Source: Amycolatopsis keratiniphila subsp. keratiniphila
GTDB taxonomy: Bacteria; Actinomycetota; Actinomycetes; Mycobacteriales; Pseudonocardiaceae
Assembly: GCF_001620365.2 (NCBI RefSeq)
Contig: NZ_LQMT02000006.1
Coordinates: 1-44,186 of the forward strand
DNA length: 44,186 bases
Direction: 5' to 3'
Below are positions 31,803 through 39,026 of this stretch, piece by piece. How positions within the stretch are numbered: the first letter of the stretch is position 1; each line of letters starts with the position of its first letter. A program made the translations under genes and the position numbers. The notes under the pieces were generated by a model. It worked only from the letters and a program-made list of their open reading frames with translations, searched no databases and had not been told where the DNA came from.

Positions 31803-33038
31803 ATGCAGCACGAGACCAACGACGTCGGCCACCGAGTGCGGGAGATCCGCAACTGGCGGGAGATGAGCCTGGAGACCGTGGCCGGCCTCGCCGGGATCTC
31901 GTACGGGCACCTCGGCAAGATCGAGCGCGGCGAAACGCCGTTGAACACGCGGAATCTGCTGGAGAGCCTGGCCTACGCCCTGCGGGTCGCGCCGTCCGAG
32001 TTCAACGGCCAGCCGTGGGAACGTGCCGCCGATCCGCTGGGAGCCGCGGCCCACGCCGGGCTCGTCGCGGTGGAGAACGCGCTGGACACCTACGAACTGG
32101 GGGAGGACCCCGGCGGCCCGGTGCGGGAATGGCCGGAGATCTGCGCCGACGTCGCCGAGATGCGCAACGCCGGCGCTCTGCACTCGGACTACGCGCTCCA
32201 GGGCGAGCTGGCCCCGAAGCTGCTGGCCGAGCTGCACGCGCTCTACGTGCGCCAGCCGTCGCTCCGCACGGAGGTCCTGCTGGCCCTGATCCACTGCTAC
32301 GCCAGCGCGGTCTGGGTGACCAAGCGACTCGGCGGCCGCGGCCTGTCCATGCTGGCCGCGAAAGAGGCCCAGAAGTGCGCCGAGGAGCTGGACTCGCCCC
32401 AGTGGCGCGGCTACACGACCTGGCTCCGCGGGGACGCCACGGGCGCGCTCTCGCGGCCCCAGCAGCACCAGCGCGCCGTCCGCATGGCCGACGAACTGAG
32501 GCCGCACCTGGACCACCCCGAGGTGATCCAGGCGTACGGCATGTTGCACCTGTCCGCGGCGCTGGCATCGGCGGTCCAGGCCGACAAGGACAACGCCCGG
32601 ACTCACCTGGACGAGGCCGAAGACGTCGCGCGACGGCTGGACACCGAAGTGGGCACCTTCGGGCGGCTCTGGTTCGGTACCACCAACGTCGGGGTGTGGC
32701 GGACCACCATCGGCCTGGAGCTGGGAGAGGGCCAGCGAGTGGCCGAACAGGCCCGGCTGGTGCACATCGACACCATTCCCTCCCAGAGTCGGCGGGCGGA
32801 GTTCTTCGCCGACCTCGGCCGCGTGCTGCTGGCCGAGCGGAAAACCCAGGAGGAGGGCCTGGAGAAGCTGCTCCAGGCCGAAAAGCTCGCCCCGCAGCGC
32901 ATCCACGCTGACGTCTTCGTCCGCGAAGCGGTCGCCGATCGGCTCCGCGCAGCACAGCGCGACGCCGGCGGCCGCGAGCTGCGCGGACTGGCCTGGCGGC
33001 TCGGCATCGCTCCGGCGGGCGTTGCCTCTTCCGAGTGA
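31803..33038 (+). CDS. XRE-family regulator with TPR-like C-terminus, 411 aa
   Basis: The N-terminal HTH (~9-62) is clear: VREIRNWREMSLETVAGLAG, then YGHLGKIERGETPL. The rest is helical, with TPR-like pairs (~190-400) as in large actinobacterial XRE regulators that sense peptides or metabolites. ATG 31803. Followed directly by the 30-bp palindrome at 33044. Possible regulator of neighbouring plus-strand genes; target not known. Confidence 0.75.
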   Translation: MQHETNDVGHRVREIRNWREMSLETVAGLAGISYGHLGKIERGETPLNTRNLLESLAYALRVAPSEFNGQPWERAADPLGAAAHAGLVAVENALDTYELGEDPGGPVREWPEICADVAEMRNAGALHSDYALQGELAPKLLAELHALYVRQPSLRTEVLLALIHCYASAVWVTKRLGGRGLSMLAAKEAQKCAEELDSPQWRGYTTWLRGDATGALSRPQQHQRAVRMADELRPHLDHPEVIQAYGMLHLSAALASAVQADKDNARTHLDEAEDVARRLDTEVGTFGRLWFGTTNVGVWRTTIGLELGEGQRVAEQARLVHIDTIPSQSRRAEFFADLGRVLLAERKTQEEGLEKLLQAEKLAPQRIHADVFVREAVADRLRAAQRDAGGRELRGLAWRLGIAPAGVASSE

Positions 33039-33043
33039 AACCA

Positions 33044-33073
33044 CCTCGGTTTGTCATTAATGACAAACCGAGG
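33044..33073. promoter_or_regulatory. Perfect 30-bp palindrome with TTTGTCA/TGACAAA half-sites
   Basis: CCTCGGTTTGTCATT and its reverse complement meet at ATTAAT. It starts six bases after the XRE stop, so it may be a terminator, but the half-sites match the GntR operator at 14637-14656, suggesting an operator for the next gene set. Confidence 0.65.
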
Positions 33074-33100
33074 TTTCGCCAGCTCATAGCCTCACTCCTC

Positions 33101-33349
33101 GTGGTTGAAGGAGGACGGTCCCCGTGGTCGGACGCCTACGGCGTCCCAGTCACGGAAGCCGCCCGCGTAGTCCAGGACGGCGTGGACAAGACCGGTGGAG
33201 CGCTCAAGTTCCGCCGCGGTCGCGCCGGGCGCGTGGTGACCCTGGGAGCTACGCGGGCGGCGGTCGTGTTCGACGGTGAAACTGCTCCGGTGGCCATCCG
33301 GCCGCACCTTCTGCACGTGATCGAAACCGAGCAGAGGACCGAGGCATGA
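33101..33349 (+). CDS. Small KOW/SH3-like protein
   Basis: The C-terminal ~55 residues (GALKFRRGRAGRVVTLG, AAVVFDGETAPVAIRPHLLHV) look like a KOW/SH3 barrel. Stop overlaps the next ATG (ATGA), which supports the frame. Start is uncertain: the frame is open back to 33035; GTG 33101 and GTG 33179 are possible. A 23-base leader (33105-33127) with ideal Shine-Dalgarno and GTG points into a different frame that closes at 33279. Confidence 0.5.
   Translation: MVEGGRSPWSDAYGVPVTEAARVVQDGVDKTGGALKFRRGRAGRVVTLGATRAAVVFDGETAPVAIRPHLLHVIETEQRTEA
33105..33127 (+). promoter_or_regulatory. 23-base ribosome-binding leader, copy 2
   Basis: Identical to 14764-14786, but its GTG (33124) opens only a 51-codon frame. 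Confidence 0.7.
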
Positions 33350-33840
33350 GCACCGAGACCGCGCTGGCCAGCAGGCCGCCGGCCTCGGTCGAGGGGGAGG
33401 CGACCGTGACGACGCGACAGCCGATCGCCCCGCCCGGATTCCACTGGCACGGCTACATCTCGAAGGCGTCCGCGCTGCTGATCCCGACCGCCGAGGACCG
33501 CGCCGCACGGTTGGCAACCGTGCCCGCGGTTCTCCTCGGCGCGCCGTACGCGGTGTCCGGCTGGCTCGGGCTCCAGATCCAGGGATACGGCGGCCGGTTC
33601 GCCCTGTGGGCCCCCGACCTGCACCGCTGGGAAGACCTGCCCACCGGCGACCCGGCCCGGCTGCGCATGGAGTTCCTGCTGGCCGCGGCCCGCGCCGAGA
33701 GCGTGTACGTGTCGGTGAGCGCGGACCCGTTGCCCGAGGTGCGGCTGGTGTTCGCCGAAGCCGTCAGCGACGCGACGTGCAGCGAGCATCGCGGCCAGTT
33801 CTCCACGTCGCTCGATGAGCACTACGGGAGGGCCCGGTGA
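33346..33840 (+). CDS. Hypothetical protein, 164 aa
   Basis: Not recognised. Contains PPGFHWHGYISKASALLIP and a Trp-rich alpha/beta segment (GWLGLQIQGYGGRFALWAP). Coupled to both neighbours (ATGA before, GTGA after). Confidence 0.6.
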   Translation: MSTETALASRPPASVEGEATVTTRQPIAPPGFHWHGYISKASALLIPTAEDRAARLATVPAVLLGAPYAVSGWLGLQIQGYGGRFALWAPDLHRWEDLPTGDPARLRMEFLLAAARAESVYVSVSADPLPEVRLVFAEAVSDATCSEHRGQFSTSLDEHYGRAR

Positions 33841-34031
33841 CCGAGCTGTCCGCGCGTCGTCCCGCCCTTCCTGCCATGCCGGACGGCAGCCAGCCGAGCA
33901 CCCCGCAGGAGTGGGCGGCCGCGGTCGGCGAGTGGTGGGCGGACGCCTCCGACGAGGACCGCCTGGCAATCCTGGAAACCAGCTACCACCAGCACAGAGC
34001 GAGAAAAGACGGCGAGCGCGCCGGCACCTGA
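33837..34031 (+). CDS. Hypothetical small protein, 64 aa
   Basis: Acidic, helical, with EWAAAVGEWWADASDEDRLAI. GTG 33837 overlaps the previous stop. A hairpin terminator follows. Confidence 0.6.
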   Translation: MTELSARRPALPAMPDGSQPSTPQEWAAAVGEWWADASDEDRLAILETSYHQHRARKDGERAGT

Positions 34032-34070
34032 AAAGCCCCCGCCTCATCCCCCCTGCGGGCGGGCCCCGGT

Positions 34071-34111
34071 TCGGCCCCGGCACCACCTCCCCCCTCGGGT
34101 GCCGGGGCCGA
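34071..34111 (+). terminator. Hairpin terminator
   Basis: Arms TCGGCCCCGGCACC and GGTGCCGGGGCCGA with a 13-base loop, 40 bases after the stop. Confidence 0.65.
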
Positions 34112-34148
34112 GCCACGTTCAGGGCCGGGCGGAAGAGAGCGAGTACGG

Positions 34149-34637
34149 ATGATCGAGGACCAGGCGACCGAGTACCAGCGGGTGCTCGGAGACGAACTGC
34201 GCACGCTCCGCCGCGGGCGCGGCTGGACCCGGAAGCAGCTGGCCGCCGCGCTCCAGAGCGACCTGTCCCTACAGACCTTGGCCACCTACGAACTGGGCAC
34301 GCGGCATTGCTCGGTGGTGCGGCTGGCCGAGCTGTGCCTGGCGATGGAGGAGCAGCCCCAGGACCTCCTGGCCAGGGTCCACCGCCGGGTATTCGCCGAG
34401 CCGCCCGCCGGCGTGCTTCGGCTGAACCTCGCGGCCATGCTCGTCGACGACCAGGCGCACCTCGGCCCGCTGGGCCCGCTGTACCGGTGGGCCCGCGAAC
34501 GGTTCGACAGGGGGCCAGCCGAGGTTGAGCTGGAGCTGGCCGTGGTGGAGTTCTTGGCGAAGCTGTGCGAGACCTCCGTGGAGCAGCTGCTCCACCTGCT
34601 CCGCCCGTATCTCCCCGCGGCGGTCGCCCTGGCATGA
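34149..34637 (+). CDS. XRE-family regulator, 162 aa
   Basis: HTH at ~12-70 (LRTLRRGRGWTRKQLAAALQ, TLATYELGTRHCSVVRLAEL), then a helical C-terminus. ATG 34149. Stop overlaps the ATG of the next gene, so it probably regulates its own two-gene unit. Confidence 0.75.
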   Translation: MIEDQATEYQRVLGDELRTLRRGRGWTRKQLAAALQSDLSLQTLATYELGTRHCSVVRLAELCLAMEEQPQDLLARVHRRVFAEPPAGVLRLNLAAMLVDDQAHLGPLGPLYRWARERFDRGPAEVELELAVVEFLAKLCETSVEQLLHLLRPYLPAAVALA

Positions 34638-34948
34638 CCAGGGGCGTGACCTCGATCGGAACCCAGCGCGGGCCCTGGATCGTGTGTACCTCGGGGCTGG
34701 CCGCGGCCGGGTTCTACGACCTCGTACGGCGGCCGCGGTGCTCGACCGCTCCGGAGCACGACCTGGCGGACGTCGTGGATCTCGGCGTCCGCCAGCTGGA
34801 CGCGGCCGCCCCGTTCGAGCCGGGCCAGGTGACCGTCATCCGCGGTGAGCCGGTGCGGCTGGTGCCGGTCACCTGGCGGTGGCGGTGGTGGATTCGGTGG
34901 CACCTGAACAGCTGGCCGGGGCCCATGCTGCGCGTGGTGCCGCTGTGA
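34634..34948 (+). CDS. Hypothetical protein, 104 aa
   Basis: Not recognised. ATG 34634 coupled to the XRE gene. Ends in a Trp/Arg cluster (WRWRWWIRWHLNSW) that could be membrane-active or nucleic-acid-binding. An XRE gene followed by a small coupled gene is a common regulator/effector layout; toxin activity is only a possibility. Confidence 0.55.
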   Translation: MTRGVTSIGTQRGPWIVCTSGLAAAGFYDLVRRPRCSTAPEHDLADVVDLGVRQLDAAAPFEPGQVTVIRGEPVRLVPVTWRWRWWIRWHLNSWPGPMLRVVPL

Positions 34949-35015
34949 TCGGCTGGATTGCCGCGGCCGCCGGGCTACGGTGAAAGGAACAACAGCACGC
35001 CAGAGGGGGCCTCCG

Positions 35016-35444
35016 TTGACGAGCGAAAAACCGCACCCGAACCGGATCTATCACGGCCTGGCCGAGATAGACGACGACAACGGGCACTTGATCGTGGTGG
35101 AGCTTGGCGGCGGTGGGCCGACCCAACGGGACCAGGCGCAGCGTCTCTACCAGCTGGACAACCCGCACCGATTCAACGGCTATCGGACCTTCCTGTGGGG
35201 CTACAACGGCACCAACCCGCGCGAAACGGCCCAGGTCATCCTCACGGACGCGCTCGGCGTCGACCCGCCGGACATGCTGCGCGAGGCGTTCACCAACGAC
35301 TTCGTGGCCCACTGGGACGAGGAAAGCGAATGGTGGTTGCCGCGGCGAACGATCCTGCGATGGGTCAAGGGCTGGTGCGCCGAGAACCGGGTGGACATCC
35401 CGCCCGGCGACGCGGCCGCCACTGACTACCTGGTGAGCCGCTGA
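35016..35444 (+). CDS. DUF6166-like protein, about 142 aa
   Basis: NRIYHGLAEID, FLWGYNGTNPRETAQVILTD, LREAFTNDFVAHW and WWLPRRTILRWV match the order of the small DUF6166 family (function unknown; common on plasmids and phages). TTG 35016 with GAGGGGG is likely; GTG 34980 is in frame. Convergent with the next gene, 8 bases apart. Confidence 0.6.
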   Translation: MTSEKPHPNRIYHGLAEIDDDNGHLIVVELGGGGPTQRDQAQRLYQLDNPHRFNGYRTFLWGYNGTNPRETAQVILTDALGVDPPDMLREAFTNDFVAHWDEESEWWLPRRTILRWVKGWCAENRVDIPPGDAAATDYLVSR

Positions 35445-35452
35445 AGACCCCC

Positions 35453-35998
35453 TTACAGGGTGAAGGCCGGGCCGATCCGGCGGGCCTCGTCGGGCAAAGG
35501 CCGGCCGACGTCGGCCAGGGCGTCCTCGGGCAGGCCGTCCCGGAGCAGGGTTTTCACCGGCGGGCCCCACAGCAGCGAGACGCACTTGGTGGCCTGCTGG
35601 CGGGCGTGCCGCCAGGCACCGGTGACCGGAACGCCGAGGTAGACCTGGCCGTCCGGCCACGTCGGGTCCAGCGCGGCCGCGCCGGCGGCGCACCAGGCGT
35701 GCTCGTCGCTGATGCCGAGGCAGCCCGCGCGGACCGCCAGGCCCTCCGCGTAGAAGACGGCGGGGTGGTCGGTGGCGTACAACGTGGCGTTGAGGTAGCA
35801 GCGGCCCATTTCGCCGAGGTCGGCCGCGGGAAGGGCCTGCGGGGTGAACAGGCGGCCGACGTCCAGCAGCAGCTCGGCGACCGAGTGATACCGCCAGCCC
35901 GCGGCCGCGGAGTCGTGCGCGGTGTTGGACTTCGCCGCGGCGGCCAGCCCGCGCGCCCAGGCGATCAGGTGGCGCTCATCCTCGGTCAGCTCGGCCAC
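35453..35998 (-). CDS. Conserved actinophage/plasmid hypothetical protein, 181 aa
   Basis: The segment GRCYLNATLYATDHPAVFYA, with EGLAV, ISDEHAWC, DPTWPDG and YLGVPV, belongs to a hypothetical family common on actinobacteriophages (pattern Y.EGYA...HAW....DG...DPTW...YFG). Catalysis has not been described. GTG 35998 follows GAAGGGAC and a start-associated repeat. Confidence 0.65.
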   Translation of the reverse strand: MAELTEDERHLIAWARGLAAAAKSNTAHDSAAAGWRYHSVAELLLDVGRLFTPQALPAADLGEMGRCYLNATLYATDHPAVFYAEGLAVRAGCLGISDEHAWCAAGAAALDPTWPDGQVYLGVPVTGAWRHARQQATKCVSLLWGPPVKTLLRDGLPEDALADVGRPLPDEARRIGPAFTL

Positions 35999-36011
35999 GT
36001 CGGTCCCTTCG

Positions 36012-36046
36012 TTGTGCTGGTGTGCTGGTGGGTTGCCGCTGGTCAA
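36012..36046 (-). repeat. Start-associated repeat, copy 11
   Basis: Full-length copy ending at GAAGGGAC, 14 bases before GTG 35998. Confidence 0.85.
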
Positions 36047-36051
36047 CGACA

Positions 36052-36094
36052 GGGGAGTAATGCGGCGAGTAATGGGGAGTGAACGGGGACTATT
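36052..36094. repeat. Four 10-12-bp tandem units related to 9746-9789
   Basis: Plus strand: GGGGAGTAAT, GGCGAGTAAT, GGGGAGTGAA, GGGGACTATT. The last unit runs into the 3' end of the 36090-36362 gene. Confidence 0.65.
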
Positions 36095-36362
36095 CCGCGG
36101 AGCGGTCCGGCAGGGGCCAGCCGATCGCCGCGAGCGTCCAGCCCTGCTCGGCGTGCGAGTACACCAGAGGCGATACGGCCGAGATCGAGCAGTGCGCGCC
36201 CGTGGTCGGGTGCCGACCGGCGACGGTCAGCTGCGGAACCTGCTCGGCGGTGGCCTCGGCGAGCGCACGGGAGCGGTGCGCGCGGACGGCCAGCTGGCCG
36301 CCGGCGGCCGCGGTGGCCACGCCCCAGACCATCAGGGCCGGATCATGGTTGGCGAAGTTCAC
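36090..36362 (-). CDS. Hypothetical protein, 90 aa
   Basis: Not recognised. Alternating strands and helices (NFANHDPALMVWGVATAAAG, then HRSRALAEATAEQV). GTG 36362 follows CTGGAGG after a start-associated repeat; ATG 36410, overlapping the upstream stop, is the alternative. Confidence 0.55.
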   Translation of the reverse strand: MNFANHDPALMVWGVATAAAGGQLAVRAHRSRALAEATAEQVPQLTVAGRHPTTGAHCSISAVSPLVYSHAEQGWTLAAIGWPLPDRSAE

Positions 36363-36374
36363 GCGGGCCTCCAG

Positions 36375-36405
36375 GGTGTGCTGGCGTGCTGATGGGCTGG
36401 TCCTG
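36375..36405 (-). repeat. Start-associated repeat, copy 12
   Basis: Between TGA 36409-36407 and CTGGAGG. Confidence 0.85.
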
Positions 36406-36406
36406 C

Positions 36407-36775
36407 TCATCGCGTCTCGGCGGCCTGGCCGTCCTCGGCGGCCCGCCAGTCGCGGATCTCGGACAACGGCCAGAACAGCCGGTACAGGTACCGCCTGGCG
36501 GGCGGGAACGGGTTCCGCTTCGGCTTTCCCGTGGTGAGGTAGGAGCGGATGGTGGACGGGCTCAGGCAGGCGATCACCGACGCGCCGGCCATGTCCACCC
36601 AGACCTCCCCGTCCGGCAGTTCGGGCAGGCCCCACAGGCCGCCGCCGCTCGGCGCGGCCGCGCCGGAGCTGATGGTCTTCCAGCGCTCGGCGAGGTCCGC
36701 GCGCTGTTCGTCCATCGTGGCCGTTTCGGCGTGCTCGGTGGGCTGGTGCTCGACGGGGGCGCGGTCGCCGGTCAT
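36407..36775 (-). CDS. Excisionase/MerR-type HTH protein, 122 aa
   Basis: Residues ~65-115 (ACLSPSTIRSYLTTGKPKRN, then FWPLSEIRDW) follow the MerR-like HTH_17 / excisionase layout. Xis-type proteins bend DNA for integrase excision; a tyrosine recombinase lies 4 kb away, but regulation of small operons is equally possible. Confidence 0.6.
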   Translation of the reverse strand: MTGDRAPVEHQPTEHAETATMDEQRADLAERWKTISSGAAAPSGGGLWGLPELPDGEVWVDMAGASVIACLSPSTIRSYLTTGKPKRNPFPPARRYLYRLFWPLSEIRDWRAAEDGQAAETR

Positions 36776-36805
36776 CGTGGGGAGCCTTTCGTCCAGGGGA
36801 GCGGG

Positions 36806-37033
36806 TCAGACGGTGAGCTGAAACGCCAGCTCGTCGGCGTCCTCGTCGGGCAGCGCCAGACGGGCGGGGAACAGGGCGACGTCCCGGAGCGGCCGGTGGG
36901 GCGGCTCGGGGAGCGGGCCGTGTTCGGCGGCCGCGGGCACCGCGGCGTTGTCGGGCAGCTCGAACAGCGGGGCCGTGGTCGGGGCCGGCGCGGGCTCGGG
37001 GGCGTCGAACTGGGGGAAAAGGGAGCCGGTCAT
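36806..37033 (-). CDS. Hypothetical small acidic protein, 75 aa
   Basis: Pro/Ala-rich N-terminus (APEPAPAPTTAPLFELPD), then RDVALFPARLALPDEDADELAF. Not recognised. ATG 37033 follows CTGGAGG. The 26-bp palindrome at 37067-37092 is its likely control site. Confidence 0.5.
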   Translation of the reverse strand: MTGSLFPQFDAPEPAPAPTTAPLFELPDNAAVPAAAEHGPLPEPPHRPLRDVALFPARLALPDEDADELAFQLTV

Positions 37034-37066
37034 GGTGTCCTCCAGGGCGGTAGCTTTAACGCTTCT

Positions 37067-37092
37067 GTCTGGCAGCTTTAAAGCTGCCAGAC
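37067..37092. promoter_or_regulatory. Perfect 26-bp palindrome
   Basis: GTCTGGCAGCTTT followed by its reverse complement, 34-59 bases upstream of ATG 37033. AGCTTTAA occurs again at 37052, a second half-site. Operator preferred over terminator, as there is no T-run. Confidence 0.65.
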
Positions 37093-37118
37093 ATGGCGGG
37101 AGGTTGTCAAGCGTTTGA

Positions 37119-37150
37119 GTGTGCTGGTGTGCCAGTGGGCTAACGCAGCT
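37119..37150 (-). repeat. Start-associated repeat, copy 13
   Basis: About 30 bases after the stop of the 37179 gene, with an ACCAG-to-ACTGG change. Confidence 0.7.
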
Positions 37151-37178
37151 CACAGGCACACCAGCGCGCCGCGTGCGT

Positions 37179-38096
37179 CTACTCGATGGCCGCGAGCACC
37201 GCGCGCCGGTGATCCGGCCACATGCGCGGCAACACGTCGTCGTACAGCTGGTCCACGGTCACCCAGTACGCGCCGGCGGCCTCGTTCACTGCGGGCGCGG
37301 GCCCGTCCCCCAGGTTCACGTGGACGGTGTACGTGCACGTCCAGGCGTTGAGGGTGTGCGGGCTGCTGACCGGCCGGATAGCGCGGACCAGTCGCGGCGA
37401 GACGTCCCGCGGGACCTCGAATCCGGTTTCGTCGCGCAGCTTCCGCGCCGCGGTGGTCAGGATGCCCTCCCGCGTCACGGCCCGGTCGCCGGCGCGCCAC
37501 TGGGCCACGGAACGGCCCTCGTCGCTGGGCAGCGCATAGCCGCCCGGCAGAGCCGGGATGACGCCCTGATCGGTTGCCCGCGGCACCAGAAGGACCTGGC
37601 CGGCCGCGGTGACCACGCTGTCCGCCACGGTGGCCTCTCCCCAGAAGTAGCTGAATCCGAGGCCCACGGGGAGGCCGATCCGGTCGTCGGCGAGTAGTTG
37701 CGTGTGGTGCGGGTGCATCGGCCGCCCGTGTTGATCGAGCAGCCAGCCGCGGCTCCGGCTGTACTCCTGGACCCCGGTGTCCACCTGTACCGGGTCGGAG
37801 CCGAGGGAGGTCGGGATCTCCGGGTCCATCGACTCCGGCGAGCCACCGGCGCGGTTCGGGTGGTGCCTCGCGTCGAAGCCGGGCGGCACCTGCGCGCGGT
37901 CGCCGCCGGGCACGTAGCCCGCGCTGGTGCTGTGCAGGCGGTCCCCGTATCCGGGCTGGCGGGTCTCGGCGATGTAGCCGGCGATCTCGGCCAGGGTCTC
38001 GGCCGGGTACGGGCGGTCCGATCCGAAACCGGGCCCCCAGGTCCGCTCGTCGGGCAGGAGTTCGACGTCCAGGGCGTGCGCTGAGGTGATGGTCAT
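37179..38096 (-). CDS. Nudix-fold protein with degenerate Nudix box, 305 aa
   Basis: The C-terminal ~150 residues have Nudix features: VLLVPRATDQG, LPGGYALPSDEG, then AARKLRDETGFEV. In the REUXEEXGU helix the first Glu is Lys and one Glu is Asp, so metal binding may be weak. The N-terminal ~130 residues are of unknown type (TWGPGFGSDRPYPAETLAEI). ATG 38096. Possibly a sensor rather than an enzyme. Confidence 0.65.
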   Translation of the reverse strand: MTITSAHALDVELLPDERTWGPGFGSDRPYPAETLAEIAGYIAETRQPGYGDRLHSTSAGYVPGGDRAQVPPGFDARHHPNRAGGSPESMDPEIPTSLGSDPVQVDTGVQEYSRSRGWLLDQHGRPMHPHHTQLLADDRIGLPVGLGFSYFWGEATVADSVVTAAGQVLLVPRATDQGVIPALPGGYALPSDEGRSVAQWRAGDRAVTREGILTTAARKLRDETGFEVPRDVSPRLVRAIRPVSSPHTLNAWTCTYTVHVNLGDGPAPAVNEAAGAYWVTVDQLYDDVLPRMWPDHRRAVLAAIE

Positions 38097-38171
38097 GCAC
38101 TCCAGGTAACCGCGTCGGTACCCGCTGCGGGAGGGGTTTCCTGTTTCACGTTCGGACCAGGAAACCCTCCC

Positions 38172-38207
38172 GGTGTGCTGGCGTGCTGGTGGGCTATCGC
38201 AGGTTGC
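38172..38207 (-). repeat. Start-associated repeat, copy 14
   Basis: Starts five bases after TGA 38213 and precedes the 38096 gene by 75 bases. Confidence 0.8.
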
Positions 38208-38212
38208 CGACG

Positions 38213-38908
38213 TCAGAAAGGCGGGGATTCGGTGGAGTACTGCACGGGCGGTTCAGTGGATTTGCGGCGCAGGTTGGCGAAGGCGTCCGCCACGGTGTCG
38301 CCGGTGCCTTCGCCGATCAGGCCGCCGGTGGGATCAGTTGCACGAGCCAGCACGAACTCCGGTTCTCCGGGGTCGGGGAAAGCCGGGTCGTTGCTGTGCG
38401 GAGTGCCGGGATCGTGGGTCAGGGTCACAGTGGCACCGGCGCGGATCAGCTCCTCAACGTCGAGGTATTCGCCGGGGGCCGCGGTAATCACGCGGTCAGC
38501 GCACATCAGCGCGGCCACGGCCCGGTGGTGCCGCTCCAGAATCCGCGGGGAACCGGATTGAACCGCCCGAACGTGGTCCCCGAGTTCGGCGCGGGCCTTC
38601 GACACCGGCACCACCTGTAACCAGGTCTGCGGCTCGTACAGCTCGGCCAGCGGCACCAGTACCGCCCAGGCCAGTTGTTGACCGTCTCCGCAGGTCAGAA
38701 GCGTAGCGGTCGGCTTCGCGTCGTCTCGCCCCTCGGCCGCACCAACCAACTGGCTCCACTCGCCGCGGGCCTGCTCGACGCCGACCGGCTGGCCCCATCG
38801 CCGGACGGCCGCGGCCAGCTGCACCTCCCGATTACTCGTGTACGTCGTGACCTGCTCCGGCTTCGGCTCTGCCGGGCTTGGCCGGCCGCGCATCTCCCAT
38901 TCCCACAT
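38213..38908 (-). CDS. Tandem Phd/YefM-like antitoxin protein without adjacent toxin
   Basis: About 231 residues. VPVSKARAELGDHVRAVQSG followed by PRILERHHRAVAALMCAD is a clear Phd/YefM domain (~100-140), and VGVEQARGEWSQLVGAAEGR with AWAVLVPLAELYE (~40-85) is a second, diverged copy. The C-terminal part (~150-231) resembles a HicB-like segment (LVARATD-type FVLARATDPTGGLIGEGTG). ATG 38908 lies five bases from a 29-bp palindrome, so the mRNA may be leaderless and autoregulated. No toxin gene is adjacent. Confidence 0.65.
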   Translation of the reverse strand: MWEWEMRGRPSPAEPKPEQVTTYTSNREVQLAAAVRRWGQPVGVEQARGEWSQLVGAAEGRDDAKPTATLLTCGDGQQLAWAVLVPLAELYEPQTWLQVVPVSKARAELGDHVRAVQSGSPRILERHHRAVAALMCADRVITAAPGEYLDVEELIRAGATVTLTHDPGTPHSNDPAFPDPGEPEFVLARATDPTGGLIGEGTGDTVADAFANLRRKSTEPPVQYSTESPPF

Positions 38909-38912
38909 GACC

Positions 38913-38941
38913 ACCACCTTACAAAACTTTTGTAAGGTGGT
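38913..38941. promoter_or_regulatory. 29-bp palindromic operator
   Basis: ACCACCTTACAAAA-C-TTTTGTAAGGTGGT, perfect 14-bp arms, overlapping the promoter of the Phd-like gene. Confidence 0.8.
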
Positions 38942-38990
38942 GGCTCAGCGGATCGGGTGAACCATCCGGACGTCGGCGGTTGCCTGCCGT

Positions 38991-39026
38991 GGTGTGCTGG
39001 CGTGCTGATGGGCTACCGCAGGTTGT
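38991..39026 (-). repeat. Start-associated repeat, copy 15
   Basis: Contains the TAG stop of the NrtR-like gene (CTGCGGTAGCCCATCAG). Confidence 0.85.

Noticed and set aside
33124..33279. 51-codon frame at the ideal 23-base leader
   Set aside because: Arg-rich shadow product; the alternative frame has ATGA coupling to the next gene.
34634..34948. Toxin partner of the XRE regulator
   Set aside because: Gene order fits, but no toxin motif is visible; kept only as hypothetical.
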